Source of the DNA: Tricholomella constricta
Lineage: Eukaryota > Basidiomycota > Agaricomycetes > Agaricales > Lyophyllaceae
Length of the DNA stretch: 64,000 nucleotides
Assembly: GCA_013368375.1 (NCBI GenBank)
Contig: JAACJP010000003.1
Span: 1,860,001-1,924,000 of the forward strand
Direction: 5' to 3'
The position numbers were made by a program, and so were the translations under genes. The notes under the pieces are model-generated. The model had not been told where the DNA came from, ran no database searches, and saw only the letters and a program-made list of their open reading frames with translations. Positions within the stretch are counted from its first letter, which is position 1. Each line of letters opens with the position of its first letter. Shown here one piece after another: positions 8,681-23,800 of this stretch.

Positions 8681-9929
8681 ATGTCTCCCGCGTTCCCCGA
8701 GCGCTTTGGGTGGGTAGGTCTGGGAGCCATGGGCTACCCCATGGCTATCCAATTGCGCCGAAAGATACCAGCCAGCAGCGAGCTCACAATTTTCGACGTC
8801 GACGCGGCCGTCTTGCGTCAGTTTGAACGAGAAATGGGACATCTTGGGATTATCAACGTGGCATCGAGCTCGAAGGAGGTGGCGGAAAATTCAGTGCGTT
8901 CGCTGCGTTCGTTCCATGACCGCGCTTGACGAAGGAGACATAGGACTTTATCTTCTCCATAGTTCCCGAAGGTCAGAATTGTGCTCATGTTATGTGTTGA
9001 AAGGATCACATAGCTAAGGCCGAGGACGCTCACAGGCACACACGTAAAGGCTGTTTATCTAGAGCCTGAGACGGGCCTGCTCGCTGCCTCAAACACATCG
9101 GGAAAGATCTTCGTTGACTGGTAAGCTGTGTGGCAAACTTTACGCAACACACTTATCATGCCACCTTGCAAGTTCTACGATCGACCCAGCAACGTCCCTG
9201 GCCATTGGCAAAGCTGTAGCAGCTACTTCCCCATCCAATGGCACACCGCCCAGATTTTACGACGCGCCTGTCTCCGGCGGCACCGCGGGCGCATCAAAGG
9301 CAATCCTCACATTCATGGTCGGCGCCGCACCCGACGACCCTTACTTCCCCCTGCTCAAGGAGATATTCTCGTTCATGGGGACGTCTATCCACGCCTTGGG
9401 CGGGCCAAGCCTGGGCCTTGCAGCAAAGCTCAGCAACAATTACCTCTCGGGCATGATTGCGCTGGCGACGGCGGAGGCGATGAACCTGGGTATGCGGCTG
9501 GGGCTCGACCCCAAAGTCCTGAGCGACTGCTTCGCGACGAGTTCGGGTGGGAGCTGGGTCAATTCGACTGTGAATCCGGTGCCGGGTGTATGTCCGGATG
9601 CTGTAACGAGCAATGGATATGAGGGTGGATTCAAGGTAAGCTGGTCAGTGGTAACATAAGATATTGACGGAGGAAGTACGTGGATTGGACAGGTGCAGCT
9701 GATGAAGAAGGATATTTCGTTGGCGATGGAGGCGGCGCGTCAAGTAGATGCGAAGGTTGTACTCGGTGATGCTGGATTGAGCGCGTATTCTGCCGCCGCG
9801 GACGATCCGCGGTGTCGAGATAAGGATTCTCGGGTGATTTACAGATGGTGCGCTCGAATTGCGAGGACTGGTCATCGAGCTGATCTGTATTTTAGGCTAG
9901 GAGGTGTGGAACCCCACGTAGCCTCTTGA
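8681..9929 (+). CDS. 3-hydroxyisobutyrate dehydrogenase-like oxidoreductase
   Basis: Predicted to oxidise 3-hydroxyisobutyrate to methylmalonate semialdehyde with NAD+ (valine breakdown, mitochondrial in most eukaryotes), or a close beta-hydroxyacid. Six exons: 8681-8893, 8944-8980, 9036-9120, 9173-9635, 9693-9847, 9896-9929, giving 328 residues, the usual size. The N-terminal Rossmann motif is GWVGLGAMGYPMA (residues 10-22). Then come VPEGQN, the substrate loop DAPVSGGTAGA, the catalytic-lysine segment GLAAKLSNNYLSGM, and VQLMKKDISLAMEAA near the end. The start is the first ATG in frame with the nucleotide-binding motif. No clear mitochondrial presequence is seen, so location is open; other beta-hydroxyacid dehydrogenases of the family are possible. 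Intron 2 uses a weak GTGCTC donor. It converges on the gamma-tubulin complex gene with only about 120 bp between the stop codons. Confidence 0.88.
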
Positions 9930-10048
9930 TTGCCGCTTTCACCAGAGTTTCCATTCAATTCATATATACGTCACACTATAGCTTGAAACGGGTAGAGATT
10001 AGCATAGTGAAAACTTTGGATGGCAAAGACGTACCATTCCAGTGACGA

Positions 10049-13000
10049 TTACCGACTACTTGTTGCCCACCACTCCCCAAGATCCAAACGAATAAGCAAA
10101 TGATACAATGCATCCGCTCCGCCTGTCGGTGTCCGAACCGCTTCAACACCGGTGAGCGAGCCCTGCAACGGAAGAGCCGCCGCCAAAGAACCATTCTTGT
10201 CCACCAAACCCTTCAAAACTTTCGTCTAGCCACACATCAGCATCCTACGTTGCACTTGAGGATGATGGTCAATCCTTACCAGTTTGTTCATCTGCCCAAA
10301 GAACTTGTTCGAGATATGCTCAAGCAACGGAGCAGCCTGATACTCCTCCATACGCCCTCGGTGCAACTCCCCCACCACAATCGTGAATTCCAGTACCAGC
10401 TCCAGCGCACTACGCAAGAGTTCGCCGACGGCGCGCTGCCCCGACCTCAGCAGACACGCACTGAGCATGTCGTCGAGGAGCCTCGAATGACTTTTTGCAA
10501 GGGCGAACACATCGGAAAAGCCTACTTCGTGGCCGTCATTTTGAGGTGACAAGCGCGCGAGGAAGGGGTCGAAGTTCCCGCCGATGGCGGTGTCAGAAAC
10601 GTATGCCGAGAGATTCGATACAAATGACTGGGCTACGAAGCGGAAATGGAGGAGGCGCTTGCGCGACGGGACGAGAGTTGGGAAGAGAGGTTTGGCTGAT
10701 GCCCTCGTCATGCGAAATAGGGATCCTAAAGCGTGTTCAACTAATGTACCAATGTAAGAAGCTAGATGTCAAGAAGAGGGATAGCGGTGTTACCTCTCAT
10801 GAGCCGTAAAATAAATGCGAACATCCGCTGATACTTGGAAAGTATGTCGTGCGTGATCAACACCTCAAGCGAGCTCGGGGGCTTGTAGTCCATGTACAAG
10901 AAATCCAGTGCCCTATGATTCAATGTCAATCAGTAAAACAACTCAACCATCAGTTCTTTATCGTACTCAATAGCTAAATATTAAGGAAAACGATCAGCAT
11001 TGGCCAAGATGCATAGGAGCAGAAAGTAGCTCACAGAGGGGATTGAGCCATTTATCCCGTCCACGCCCAACCGGTAAATCCCTTATCGCAAATCCAAGCC
11101 TATACTCCGCCTCTTCCAATACGCGACTCCTCGCCTTCGTCCCGTCAACTTCATCACCCGTCCCATTCTCAAACGAATCGACAATGACCGTGCGGAGGAA
11201 AAAGCTCAAGTCGGCGCCGACAGGCGGCCATGTCTCGCGTTCCAGCAAGCTCGGTGCCAAGCCAACCGCCCACGGCTGCGAGCGCTCTTCGTTTCCGTTT
11301 CCATTTTCTTTCTTGCTGTTGGGCCGGCGCCGCAGGGAGCGGATGGACATACCATGTGGAGTCTGATTGTAGCTGCAATCTCCCTGGTCGGAGAAAAGGG
11401 CCGCGGCGAGGCGCGACTTGAATGATGGGGCGGCGACGAGAAGATAGGAGCGGAGGAGGGAGAGGTGGGTTTGGAAATTGAGAGTATCCTGGTTCGTTGT
11501 GGACGGCGTGAGGAAGAGTGTCAAAAGTGCGGTGGAGAGGGTGGCCGCGTGCTGGACGAGAGGCGCGAAGACCAACGAGGCGACATGCGAGAGCGTGGGT
11601 GTGATCGGGGGTAGAGAGGCTGGGAACCCATCAATGAATGTCCGGAGATATTGGGTTGAAGTTTGGGCTTCAGCGACAGTGGTCGCAGAGCCGAAATTTG
11701 TACCAGGTTCGTGGTTAAAGAGCTGGAAGATCGAAAACTCGGGATGTACTTCATCATCTGACATGTGTGGAGGAGCCGAGGAGACCGAAGCGGTCTCACC
11801 ATCGTTAGCCCGGATGCTAGGATATTGACCGTACCAAGCAGCTTCAATGAGTGAGTTTGTCCAGAACCACTGGATGGCACCCTGAGTCATGGTCCGTCGT
11901 AAAATCGGATGATCCGGCTGTGCCCTGTCGAGTAAGATGAGGGATCTCCGTGCCGCAGGCAAAATTTCCAGGAGCTTTGGAGGAAAGAAATCAGGAAATG
12001 TATCTCCAAGGATCTCACGGGTATCAGAGAGATCTTCCTCTTGTTCTTCATCCTCCTCATTGGACTGGTCTTGGTCGAGTTTTTCACCGATATCGCGAGA
12101 GGCCTTCTTCACTAGATCCGCACCATAACCAACGGACCGCGACACCTGCTGCAGATATTCATGCGAAACATGGGTCAGCATGTATGCAAATATTGCGATG
12201 ACGATACGCGGTGATTGGCGTTCAACATGTTTCTCTAGATGAGAGTATATGACAGATACGAGCGGGACAGGTGAGGAGTCGAACGAGGGATAATCCTTGG
12301 GTGACTTGGTTTCATCCTTTAGAGCAGTTATGAGCTTGTAGGACGCGAAGAGAGTAAAAGACCCATACTCTGCCACATAATTCTGCCAAGGCGACAACTA
12401 TCTCTTCGTATACCTCGTAATGCATCCAGATTGCAGATAGGGTGTGCTTGGTAGTGAGCGGATCGTCCACTGGCGGACATCGGGCTAGAACTTGTCGAAG
12501 GTATGTCAAAATGGTCGAAAGGGCGTGTGTGTAGGCGTGGATGGTGGGACCTTCGTGAGCAGAACTATATGACGATCAGGTGTTGTGTACTTACAAATGT
12601 GTGCTACATGTTACGTACCTCTCTCTAAGAGCCTCCAGCAAGGTCTCCATCCGCCTCAGCAGGTTTCCGATTGTTAGAAAACGCGATATCAGGCTATGAG
12701 AGTGCATCAGCAAAGGAACAGCACACAATTACGACTGACAAGTACCTTTGACTCACGACCTCGTCCTTTCCGTCCATCAAAATAAAACCATTCTTTTTAT
12801 CCTCCAGACCTGCTTGTATAAACCGTTCTGACGACACGTCCCACGTATGATACACAGAAGACGTTCCCAGGACAGTCATTTTGAGCGCATTTAGGAGGTT
12901 GCCTTGAGTGACATATACCATGTCTACCGATGGATCGCGAAGACGTAAATTTATACTATGGTAAGGTTAGACATCCCTTCACAGTAAAGAAGATAAGACA

Positions 13001-13481
13001 ACAGACTGGTATCTCGCAGCAGCGAATACGAGATCATCCTGTTCAGATAGAAAGCCGGTTGAAGATGCTTGACTAGGATGCGAAGGACGTAGTCTATCCC
13101 ATGAAAGAACTTTATTCTACGTCTATAAGTTCAATGAAAGTATTAAAAGAGGTCGGTACATACTCTAACCCCAAGATTACGTGTCAAGGCGTCCGACCAT
13201 AGATTGTGACTGGGTTGAGTTAATGAATCAATGACAAGCAAGCCAATTTCTTGAGGAAGATAATAGAGAGGAGGTCGTTTTCGGGCCTCCATTTCCTGTT
13301 TTAGCGTATCCATAATGGGATTTTGGGGTTTGTCGCTTAGAGGTGGGACGAAGAAATGAGGAGGGAGTGATGGTAGTTCGTTCGGTGGCGTTTCTAGATA
13401 GTCCTGTGGATTCACCTCAGCTAACGGCGCGTACCCGTCCATTGATAATGTCGATTGAGCAGCTGAGTAGCGGTGGAACAT
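10049..13481 (-). CDS. Gamma-tubulin complex component (Spc97/Spc98 family, GCP5/GCP6-like)
   Basis: A member of the gamma-tubulin ring complex that nucleates microtubules at the spindle pole body. Ten exons were read: 13481-13164, 13116-13007, 12955-12746, 12693-12619, 12564-12369, 12316-11035, 10973-10967, 10912-10794, 10740-10280, 10225-10049, giving 984 residues. N-terminal GRIP1-like features include LLVIDSLTQPSHNLWSDAL and VYVTQGNLLNALKM (about residues 70-170). The C-terminal GRIP2-like region has IEALDFLYMDYKPPSSLEVL, the helix ILSKYQRMFAFILRLMRVEH and a long helical end. A central acidic insert (NEEDEEQEEDLSDTRE) and a long loop fit the larger GCP5/GCP6 type better than GCP2/3, but this assignment is an inference. 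Exon 7 is only 7 nt (CTATTGA). Confidence 0.8.
10967..10973 (-). other. 7-nt micro-exon in the gamma-tubulin complex gene
   Basis: CTATTGA is flanked by TTTAG on its 5' side and GTACGA on its 3' side. Including it joins WLNPL to S-I-E-A-L-D-F-L in frame; skipping it leaves no splice pair that restores the conserved region. Confidence 0.7.
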
Positions 13482-13810
13482 GGCTAAGAGCCTTTAAAGA
13501 CTTAGGATTCTGGATTCTGCAGGATTGTCAATGTTTTGTGAACAAGATGTACACGTGATCAGACAGCGCGTCCGCGACGTGTGCAGATCTGATCAGCACA
13601 GCCTGAGCACCGCCCCCTGCAATGTCAATTCGACACCGAATTGAAGAGAGCAAGATCTGTCGACAAAGTGTGTAGAAAAGATAGTTGCAAGAAAGTGTGC
13701 AAGTAGTAAGTAGCGATGATAGGAATATATATACAGATACTGCGCAGACATCAAGTCCAGTCCGTCATCACGATGCTCAGTACAAGAAAAGAAGCATTAA
13801 ATACAACGAT

Positions 13811-14440
13811 CTAGTTGCAGAGACCATCGTTAAGAATGGCCCCGCACCGCGTGCACTTCACACGTCTGTCGAGAATACAGAGACCGATGCCAAGAGGGAA
13901 CCAAAACACCGCCGCAAGGATTCCTGGTGAAAGAGTCAGCGAACGAGGCCCGGGGCAGCAGGTTTAAAAACTCACCAAGGACACCATACTTCGTCTGAGG
14001 GACATGCATCCCAGCCTGCAGACACATCATCTCCGGATGATCTGGGGGTAGCAATGACGCAACATGCTCGCCCGTTGAAGGATTGACATAATGGTGGACT
14101 CTGGGAAGTTGTGTATACCCAGGTTGTGCCGAGCGTGATGGTCCTACGGCGTTGACCCCAGGATGTAGATGCAATGGGCCCGTTTCCGCCATTGGGCGCT
14201 TAACATCAAGGTTTGGTGCTGCCTTAGGTGCATTCGGGCGGGTATCTGAATGCAAGTGTTTAAATAATGCAGAAAGGCGCTCCTGAAAGTGACATACTAT
14301 TATTTCCATCATCAGTTGCAACGTCGTAAGCCGGGGGGCTCTCCTGGGGTATGATGTCGGTCTGTGGGGATTCAGAAGACTGAAATGCGATAGGTGGGAC
14401 GTTGACTGACCATAGCTTGGGGATAAGATTTAACAATCAT
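13811..14440 (-). CDS. BRI3/LITAF-like small membrane protein
   Basis: Exons 14379-14298, 14245-13976 and 13923-13811, plus a probable two-codon first exon at 14440-14435, give 156 residues. Near the N-terminus is a PPxY-type motif (ESPPAYDVA), known in LITAF-like proteins to bind WW-domain ubiquitin ligases. A Pro/His-rich middle with HYVNPSTGEHVASLLPPDHPEMM follows. The end has a hydrophobic membrane segment (GILAAVFWFPLGIGLCIL) and a C-terminal RRVKCTRCG. A hydrophobic stretch followed by CxxCG is typical of brain protein I3 and related endolysosomal proteins. Role inferred: membrane adaptor in endosome or vacuole sorting. The start is uncertain because the first intron would need a weak GTTAAA donor. 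Confidence 0.6.
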
Positions 14441-16525
14441 CTCTACTGGACCTTGCAGTTAAGTACTTGAGCTGCGGACGATGAGTGCTGCGCACACGCA
14501 CGCCCAATGGCGGTACATTCGTCACTTGAAGCCGAGGCGTGACTTCGTCTCGTCACGCGTCACGAAGCTGTGGTCCAATTTGAATTTCTGTCTTGTTCCT
14601 CCGTTCTATACATGTAGGGACATACAGAATGGAGGAACGACTGATGGTGTCTGTCTAGGAGAGACTAGTAGGAACAGGCGAACTAACGTTAGCCACAGCA
14701 TTCTGGTTTTATACTACTATATTTCTGCCCGTTAAACTTACCAGGGAAGCCACCTACTTCTTCAAGTTGCTACCTCTCTCTCAAGATCGGACGTTCGTTC
14801 TCAAAGAAACTCGTTGACCCTCTTTTAATTATTGGTCTCGTCGGAGCTCTCGCCTAAATATGAGTGAATATTTGAAAAATGTCATGGATGGATGGATGTA
14901 TTTCCCGCAGCGGTCCCGAAAATACTTCAGGTAAAAACCACTGGATTCTATTATTGAATGCTGCGAAGGGCAGATGTGAATACCCTCATAAAGTGGCTCT
15001 TCGAAGTGACTTGATTCCACACGATCGTTGTCTATTCGAAGACTCCGATTGTGATGAGGCTCGTGGTGCCAAGCTAGCCAGAAGAGGTCAACGAATTAAT
15101 TCGACAAAGCTTTGTGATTGACGTGGGCAGCGAATATGATATTTTACCATGTCGTGTATTCGTATGACACTTCCTACGAGTGCCCAGGATTTTCAAGCAC
15201 TACCATAGTACCAAGTGTCCGTATGTGGACATCCGTCCAAGCATGTGTTTAGTGCGCTCAGTATCCGAGTCCGGGACCGACGTTGAAGCGCCGCCCTGGA
15301 CGTCAGATCAATAGTATACAAAGTGGGGAATGTCCTTGCGCCACATGCACTTACCTAATTGCGACGACTAGATGTTGAACAAACGGCACTATGAAATAGT
15401 TCGCGGTAACTTAGTGATAGTTTTGGTATGGCGGTACTGGAACAGCGATGCTTCCTCAGTTTGACCTCCGGCCAGGCTTCTATAGACATCAAGGTCCACA
15501 TGCACCACAAGCTGGGCTGACGACCTGCCGAGGCCGCGTGCGGGAAATCGCCATCGGGAATCAATTTCGCTGATACTCGTCCAAGTTCAATCGCAAGGCA
15601 GACCCGTTCCATAACGCGGTCGAGTGAGCTTTACTGCGAAAGCGTGGTACAAAAGCCAGCAACGAGCCAGGTTATTCAGGGAGCAGCCCCAGGACGGTCA
15701 TGTGTCGCCAGCGGGCATAAGCTAATCAAGGTTCGGGGCCGCTCAATGGTGGATGGGACCTGCAAGTCGGATGGCGACGTTGATGGCAGTAGACCTGGGC
15801 TAGGATGTAATCAAGTGCTCGAAATCGATTCAAATCTCAGAACCGCCAGCAATTTATATGCAGAATGGTCGTCATGAGTCGGTGCGTGCGGGTGGGTGGG
15901 AACCTGGAAGACAGTAACAGTGTAGTTGGCAGATCTTGTACATCACGAAGCAGGAGATGAAGGGAAGCACCAAGTTGTAAGATCGTGGTAGAGTGTGGTT
16001 CGCAGCGTAGAAAGGCATAATCCGTGATCCTCTGTGACTTGAGATCGCTACACTCGAAGTCACCGCCGAAAGCTCGACAGGACCAAAGCCCAAAATGCCA
16101 TGTGAAAGTACATAGTCCGCTCCTCCAGTGACAACTCCGATTTCATGAACATAATTCGTCGTACAATCAGCGGCGATGCTAGCCGGACCCCCTCAAAACG
16201 CACATTTGGGGTTCGGGGCGATGAAAGTCCGGTTAAAGGGTTTAAAGGATGCCAAAATAGCCTAGGAGAACGTTGCCGAGATGGAGGACGCAAGAGGGGA
16301 GGCTTTCCAAGCGGGACGGAAGAACGTTGGATGGTCGCGGGTGTCGACGGGTCGCGGTCGTCGCGTTTGCTTGGCGCGGTCCGCATATTATTGGCGAATA
16401 TTTGGTCTCCTTCCAAATCGGTCAGACGCGCTTCGAATTTTATTTTCTGGAGCCGAATTCCGACTAGCTGCAAAAATCTTCCTCTGCTCCTCCTCCATCG
16501 ATCTCCCTCTTTCCTCTTCTCCACC
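14441..16525. other. 2-kb intergenic region before PRMT1
   Basis: No convincing gene on either strand; short open frames lack family motifs and splice logic. The last 60 bases before the PRMT1 start are strongly pyrimidine-rich, a common feature of fungal 5' leaders. Confidence 0.5.
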
Positions 16526-18076
<1,551 letters not shown>

Positions 18077-18842
18077 TTGTATTATCACCACGCTTACCTC
18101 GACTTTCGACTACCGGTTGTTTCATCACAATCGTCATTCGAATCCCATTATCGAAAACGTGTGACTCCCACATCGCGCACCCACCCATCTGGCCCCATCT
18201 TCAAATCTGGATACCATGTATGGCCACACTATCTATCCACTTTACATTATCCCACGTATTATATCCCAACTGTTCCGTCTCTTAGGTATTAAATCTGTGG
18301 TATCACCTCTCGCACATATTTCGAGCCTGTATATCTTGCTTCCGCCTTCCCTCTGTTCCGGTTATTTGGTTGAGTGGTGTGCTCCGGATGATAGCAGACA
18401 ATATCATATAGAATGTGTGGGCGAAAACATTCCCCGATCGAGCGGCTGCGACTTCTCAGACCGTGCTCTCTAGCAGTCCTGATAAACATTCCCGCCGATG
18501 GACATGCGTGCTTCTTCCTGCGAGTCACAATGTGTCAATCAAAGACGACTATTTCAGCTTTACAACGAAGACGAAACCCAGCGCCTCTGCTTCTCATTGT
18601 ACATTCTGGTAATCATAGATAAGCTATTACAACAACACTTGCGGTAGGCAAAATATACGACAATGAAAATATACATAAGTAGTAAGCCAAGCCAGTACAA
18701 CGAGCGGGGGTATCAAACGAATGTGGGGGATAAAGTGGTGGTCCGGACCAACCACAACCGAGTAGTAATACAGCGAAAAGAGAAAACTAAATCAAGTACA
18801 CTTCGGTTTGGAATTAAGCAGCAGAGTCACAATAAAGCAAGA
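18077..18842. other. Intergenic between two convergent genes
   Basis: Contains the 3' flanks of PRMT1 (+) and the DUF6534 gene (-). No further gene is seen. Confidence 0.5.
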
Positions 18843-20818
18843 TCAACGCATCCATGAACTTGTACTTGAAGGATCCGGGGAATATCCAGGTGTGATCCTT
18901 CCGCCTCGACTTTCCTGTTTGGTTTCCACATGAAGAGCTCCAATTTCAATACTCTGGAACTGAGGGGTTGGCAAGAGTAGATCGCAAGGGAGAGGAAGAG
19001 GAACGTACTTTGATTTGCGATTCCGTATGGGAGCGAACCATTGGACGCGCACTCTGGGTATTGACATCCACCATATAGAAGGAATTTCCACGGCCGTGGA
19101 TGACTTTACTGGGCGTCTTTTCCTGGTCAGTGCCTTTACCCCTGATAGACTTTCGTGTGTTCAGGGTGCACAGAAGGGATATAGCATAAACTGATGGTCT
19201 TCCCGTCAGCAGGACGTTAAAAATCTGTGAATCCGAACTTACATTTTGCCAAGACGAAGTAGAACGCCATGAAGTAGAAGTCATTGGGCCTCAGATTATA
19301 CTGTAAAAGTATCAATATCGACCTGATAGACCGAATACGATGAAGACTCACTAATAACAAGGTGGTCAAACTGATCGCGCTGTAGCAAATGACCGGTTAG
19401 AACGGGACAAAAAGGCTGGACAATTCTGCTCACCCGGTTAATGCACCAGTGTTGATCGCGTAGACCGTCAACTTGTTTACAAGGGAGTCGGATCTGAGCT
19501 TTGGTTACGCATGCAGTTCATGGAGTGAACAGTTTCGACAAACGTTTTAAAACCAGTTCTCATCCGCCTTAGGAAGAAAGATAGCGCGCCGGCCGTAATT
19601 ATGTCCGTAAGAACTCCAGATGCGAGAGAGAAAGCGGCGTATATCTTCAGGAGACGATAAGTTCATGGTTTAATGATTGGAGCATGCCACGTACCCTCAG
19701 TTTTGGAGTAAGACTGAACTTGTTCCACATGAAACTGGTGAGGCGAGTCAGCTTGAGCTCAAACCTACAGTAAGCAATACTCACGATTTCACTACGTAAG
19801 CTTTTGGAGGTTCGATTAGCTGCGGGTAGCCACAAAAGAAAAATGGAGTATACCTGTCGCAAAGCCTATATTAAATGCACCATTAAACTATTGCCTCCTG
19901 GGATGCACTAAGAGGGACTTACCGACTTGCGCTAGAATTAAAAATGACTATTGCATGCCCTCAGCAAGAGATCAAAAAGCATTGTAAAGAACTTACAATG
20001 ACACCCGTCACTAAAATGTTACGGTTGCTGACTTGGAGAAGATTAAGCGGACGTCCATTGAGTGAATAAAATTGGAGTAAACATACATCTCCACACCCGC
20101 ATAGCATAGCAGCTGTCGAAAGGATCAATATAAAGTAGGTGGTAAACATGCTGCACCTACGCTTTCACGAGAATTCCCACTATAGCCTGAATAGGGAAAC
20201 AATAAGAGGTGAGGAATGAAGGGAGGGGGAGGCGTTAAATCGTACCGCTAAGGCAACCTCCGTCTTGAAAATGGTAGGTGCAGTGAGATTGACGCTAAAA
20301 GCTGAGGATCACCCAAAGAACTCACGAGCACAGACCTGAATGCATCTTTGTCAGAATTAAATTTTCATGCGTCAAGAAATTGAAATACCAGATAACATCG
20401 CCTTCAAATAATGTTTTGAGATCGCCAAAATGCCTAAGAGCGGGTTGATTAGTTCATTGAGAGTGAAGATCGTCCAAATTGCGAACACATACGAGACGGT
20501 ATAATAATAGGCAAAATGGATTATGAATATTTGATCTACTAGTTCGAGCACCCTGGCATGATAGGCTTTGAGGGATACGAAGGGTTGGATGGATCCATGA
20601 TGCTCACCATATTATTCCAACCTGACGTTATGTCAAATGAACACGCAACGAGAACCATAGCAACTGCAACTCACAAGAACTTTGTAAAAACGGCGATCCG
20701 CGGGGTATCGTCGATAGTACAGGAAGACCTGCGTGGTGAGTATTCCGAACACAATACAAGACACGCAGAGTCCGATTGAAGCCGCTCCAAGGGTAGTGTC
20801 AAGATTCACACGAGACAT
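18843..20818 (-). CDS. DUF6534-type seven-helix membrane protein
   Basis: Member of a large Agaricomycete family of integral membrane proteins of unknown function. It starts at ATG 20818 with MSRVNLDTTLGAASIGL, then a first helix and VFLYYRRYPADRRFYKVL. Exon 2 is a short GTTGGAATAATATG. The next exon holds WVLELVDQIFIIHFAYYYT and further hydrophobic helices. Near 19300-19100 lie LRPNDFYFMAFYFVLAKC and LLCTLNTRKSIRG, the hallmark end of the family. The last exon begins FQSIEIGALHVETK and stops at 18845-18843. Middle exons (20330-19400) are short and I did not resolve every junction. The cytoplasmic tail is hydrophilic. Expected length is about 330 residues. Confidence 0.75.
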
Positions 20819-23800
20819 GAGAGGAGTGTAGAAAGACGAGGCCCCTGGTCGATCCTTGGATGCAAAGGTGCATCCGCTATAAAGCACAGTTGGTGGAACC
20901 TGCCAAGAATCCCTCATCTTTATACTGATCTAATTTTGATCGGCATCACGACGAAAGTTAAACCGGTTGAAAGCCGGGGAAAAGTTCTCCTGCTGACCCC
21001 ACTGTGTCCCTGGAAGCTCTAGGGGTTGGTTTGAAATTGATGTCCTGAAGACCAAGGTTTTGTACCTGACTTTGCATCGGTAGAATCCATATCCTATTGA
21101 GAGTCGGCGACGGTAAGTCATACAACCTGGTATCTGGCAGAGTTCTCAATACACCCTGGTGACCTAAACGCCTTGAGGAGTGTGAACCAAGAAGAAGTAG
21201 AGAGACTCGTGACCGTACATTCGGACAGCGCCGATATTGGGAGTCTTCTGTCGAAGTGTGTCTCATTGTGGATAATGTGGGCGCCATGGTAGATTTTAAA
21301 ATTTACATGGGCGGAGCTCACAAAAACACAGGAGGCTCGAGCAAAGAAAGAGAGAAAAAGCCAACACGTAAGCGCTAACAGCAGCGCTCTGCACCGCAGT
21401 ATGTTAATGTTCACAAAAGCATGGCCGCAGATTTGAATTTTTAATTGTAAAGTATACAAAAAAGCAAGTCGTGTCGATCGCAAGGGAACAGGATGTAACT
21501 AAGGTAACAAGAGATCGGATCGCAGGGGCAGCAATTCTGAGCGGAGCAGGACCGTTTCTGCACAAAGGATGGTTAAGATTGAAGAAGAGGGATAGAAATT
21601 CGAACTTACAGTCCTATGGATTAGTTCGTTGAGTTTGGTGAGGAATTCAACAATATGACCAGACGTTGGAGGTTGATGGAATAAGCGCAATTTCTTGATG
21701 AGGTCCATTGGCCCAGGCAAAACATACCCATTCAGTTAGAAGATGTCAAGTGACGCTATAGCCTCCGTCCGAGTCCGTCGGTCTTCGCATTCCAAGCACA
21801 TCGAACTATTAGAATCCCCTCAGAATGTGGATTCAATCGCGGCGCCTGACAGGACGATGATGGCTTGGTTGTGGTCCTGTCGTATGCAGTGAGAAAAAAA
21901 AGAATGCATCGTTTCTACGTACTATGTACGAATTGAATGAGCAGCCAAAGAAGCATACGGTCGTTAGGTGTCGCTTCAGCCAACATCGAGTGTGTGGCTG
22001 TGCACCTGCGTCACTTGACCGCCCTGGTGAGGCACCCAAGTTGAAGTTTCTCTGGCAACAGCGAGTCGCCACGATGGCTACCATTTCTTTCCATGCACAT
22101 TCCTCTTGATAATTGATGACAAGCTTACCTTGAGTCCAACTTGAGTCTTTTTGAAAGTAGCGGATACGGAGCCTGCCAAGATTCCAGATCGGCCCACCCG
22201 AACCATACCACAGCCACTAGAAAGTATTGCTGGAGGTAACTGGTAACTGCTCGCATAGCGACCCACTTCTTGGTGCTTGACCTTGGCTTGACCTGTATTT
22301 GATTTTTCCACATGCTTTCGCGACAGCAGCATCAGCCCTTGCACTTTATTTTTAGATTGTTTTCTCTCTCCGTTGCCAGCATGCAGTATGGGATCTGTCT
22401 TGTGATAGTATGTGTTCCATATTTATCTTGTTCTTTGCGTTGGCTTGAATGTCTATTATTTGAATATTTTACCGCTTGTAATCGCAGGACTTTGTCCGGC
22501 CTTAGTCGTTAAAACAGATCGACTGTCATCCGTTATAAGGTCGGCTACCGGAGACTACTTAGTCGCCCTCGAAATCTCGGGGAATACGACCCCCCGCCGC
22601 ACCGCTAAGAGGTATAAAAGTCTTCGTCGACAACGCCTACATCAGAACCTATTGCGATGTGAAAAGCTTTGATAATTGGAAGAGCGCCTGTACGGGCACA
22701 ATGTCTTCCTTGGCAGGTAAGTCCCATTTGCTGAAAAGCGGGATCCAGCCGCTGCGGTCACGTGTAGAACCGTAAACTCCAATTCTTTCTTTCACGGCAC
22801 TCGCTGGAAGGCTCGAACCCTTACTGGAACTACCGTCAACAAGAGTAAGTGTAGAGCTCTCTTTTGACGATGTTCGTTCTTAGATGGCGATATAAAGTTC
22901 GGCAATTTAAGCTGGGCAGAAGACTGTTCAAGTCAGCGTCCGCCGAAAAGCAATATATCACTGGGCCTACGCAATGCCTGGATCTGATACCAACGGTTTT
23001 GATTGTACCACTCAGTGCCACCCACAATCGCACATTCAGCACATGCACGTCAGCTGTTTACCTGATGTATCGAACATTTGTACTGAGTTTTGTGATCCAT
23101 TGATAGTGTCATAAAGAATCAGGTATGGCAAAAACATCTTGGCGTTCGACGGCGTTCACCCTCATGTAGGACGACTGTTCTTGCCATCAACACATGAATA
23201 GATCATCGTCTCCAAAGGAAACAAACAATCATTTCGGTGGTTACGGAATTTCAGCAGTAAGAAAACTCAAAAACTTCTCTTTAGCTTCGCTGATCAGGCT
23301 CATTCTCAGGGCTTGATTTGCCTCGGATGCTACGATGTCGGTAAATAGCAATATCCGACAACACAAGTCACATCGACCCTCATCGACCCTCGTGTATCGC
23401 CACAATCAACTTACAGGAACGCCTTCGAAAATCGAGTACACCGCATCAAAATGAACGCCACCGCCACAGGGAGCAGCGTCTCAAACTCCAATTACTCTGT
23501 AAGGGGCTTTACACCAATGCATTCACCAGTGTGGTTCGCCAACGCGATCATTTTGAAGGGCAATACGCAAGCCGACTTCGAGATAATTGATCAAGTGCGC
23601 ACAACGAATCGTCCTACCAAAGGCTGAGCTGACGGACGTGTAATCGAAAAATCACCCTACGACGCTGGGCACTCCTGAAACGGGAGTGATGTTGTCGATA
23701 AGAAGATTGGCGGTCTTAACAGTCCGAATAAGTACTGACTACGTATTGTTATTGATGTCAACTCAGGGTGTCTCGCCAACCACCACTGCTTATCTCCGTC

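Noticed and set aside
21118..22344. Second DUF6534 gene upstream of the first
   Set aside because: Minus-strand frames here lack the LDxTLGA start, the helix pattern and the LNxRKSIRG end; similarity is limited to short chance matches.
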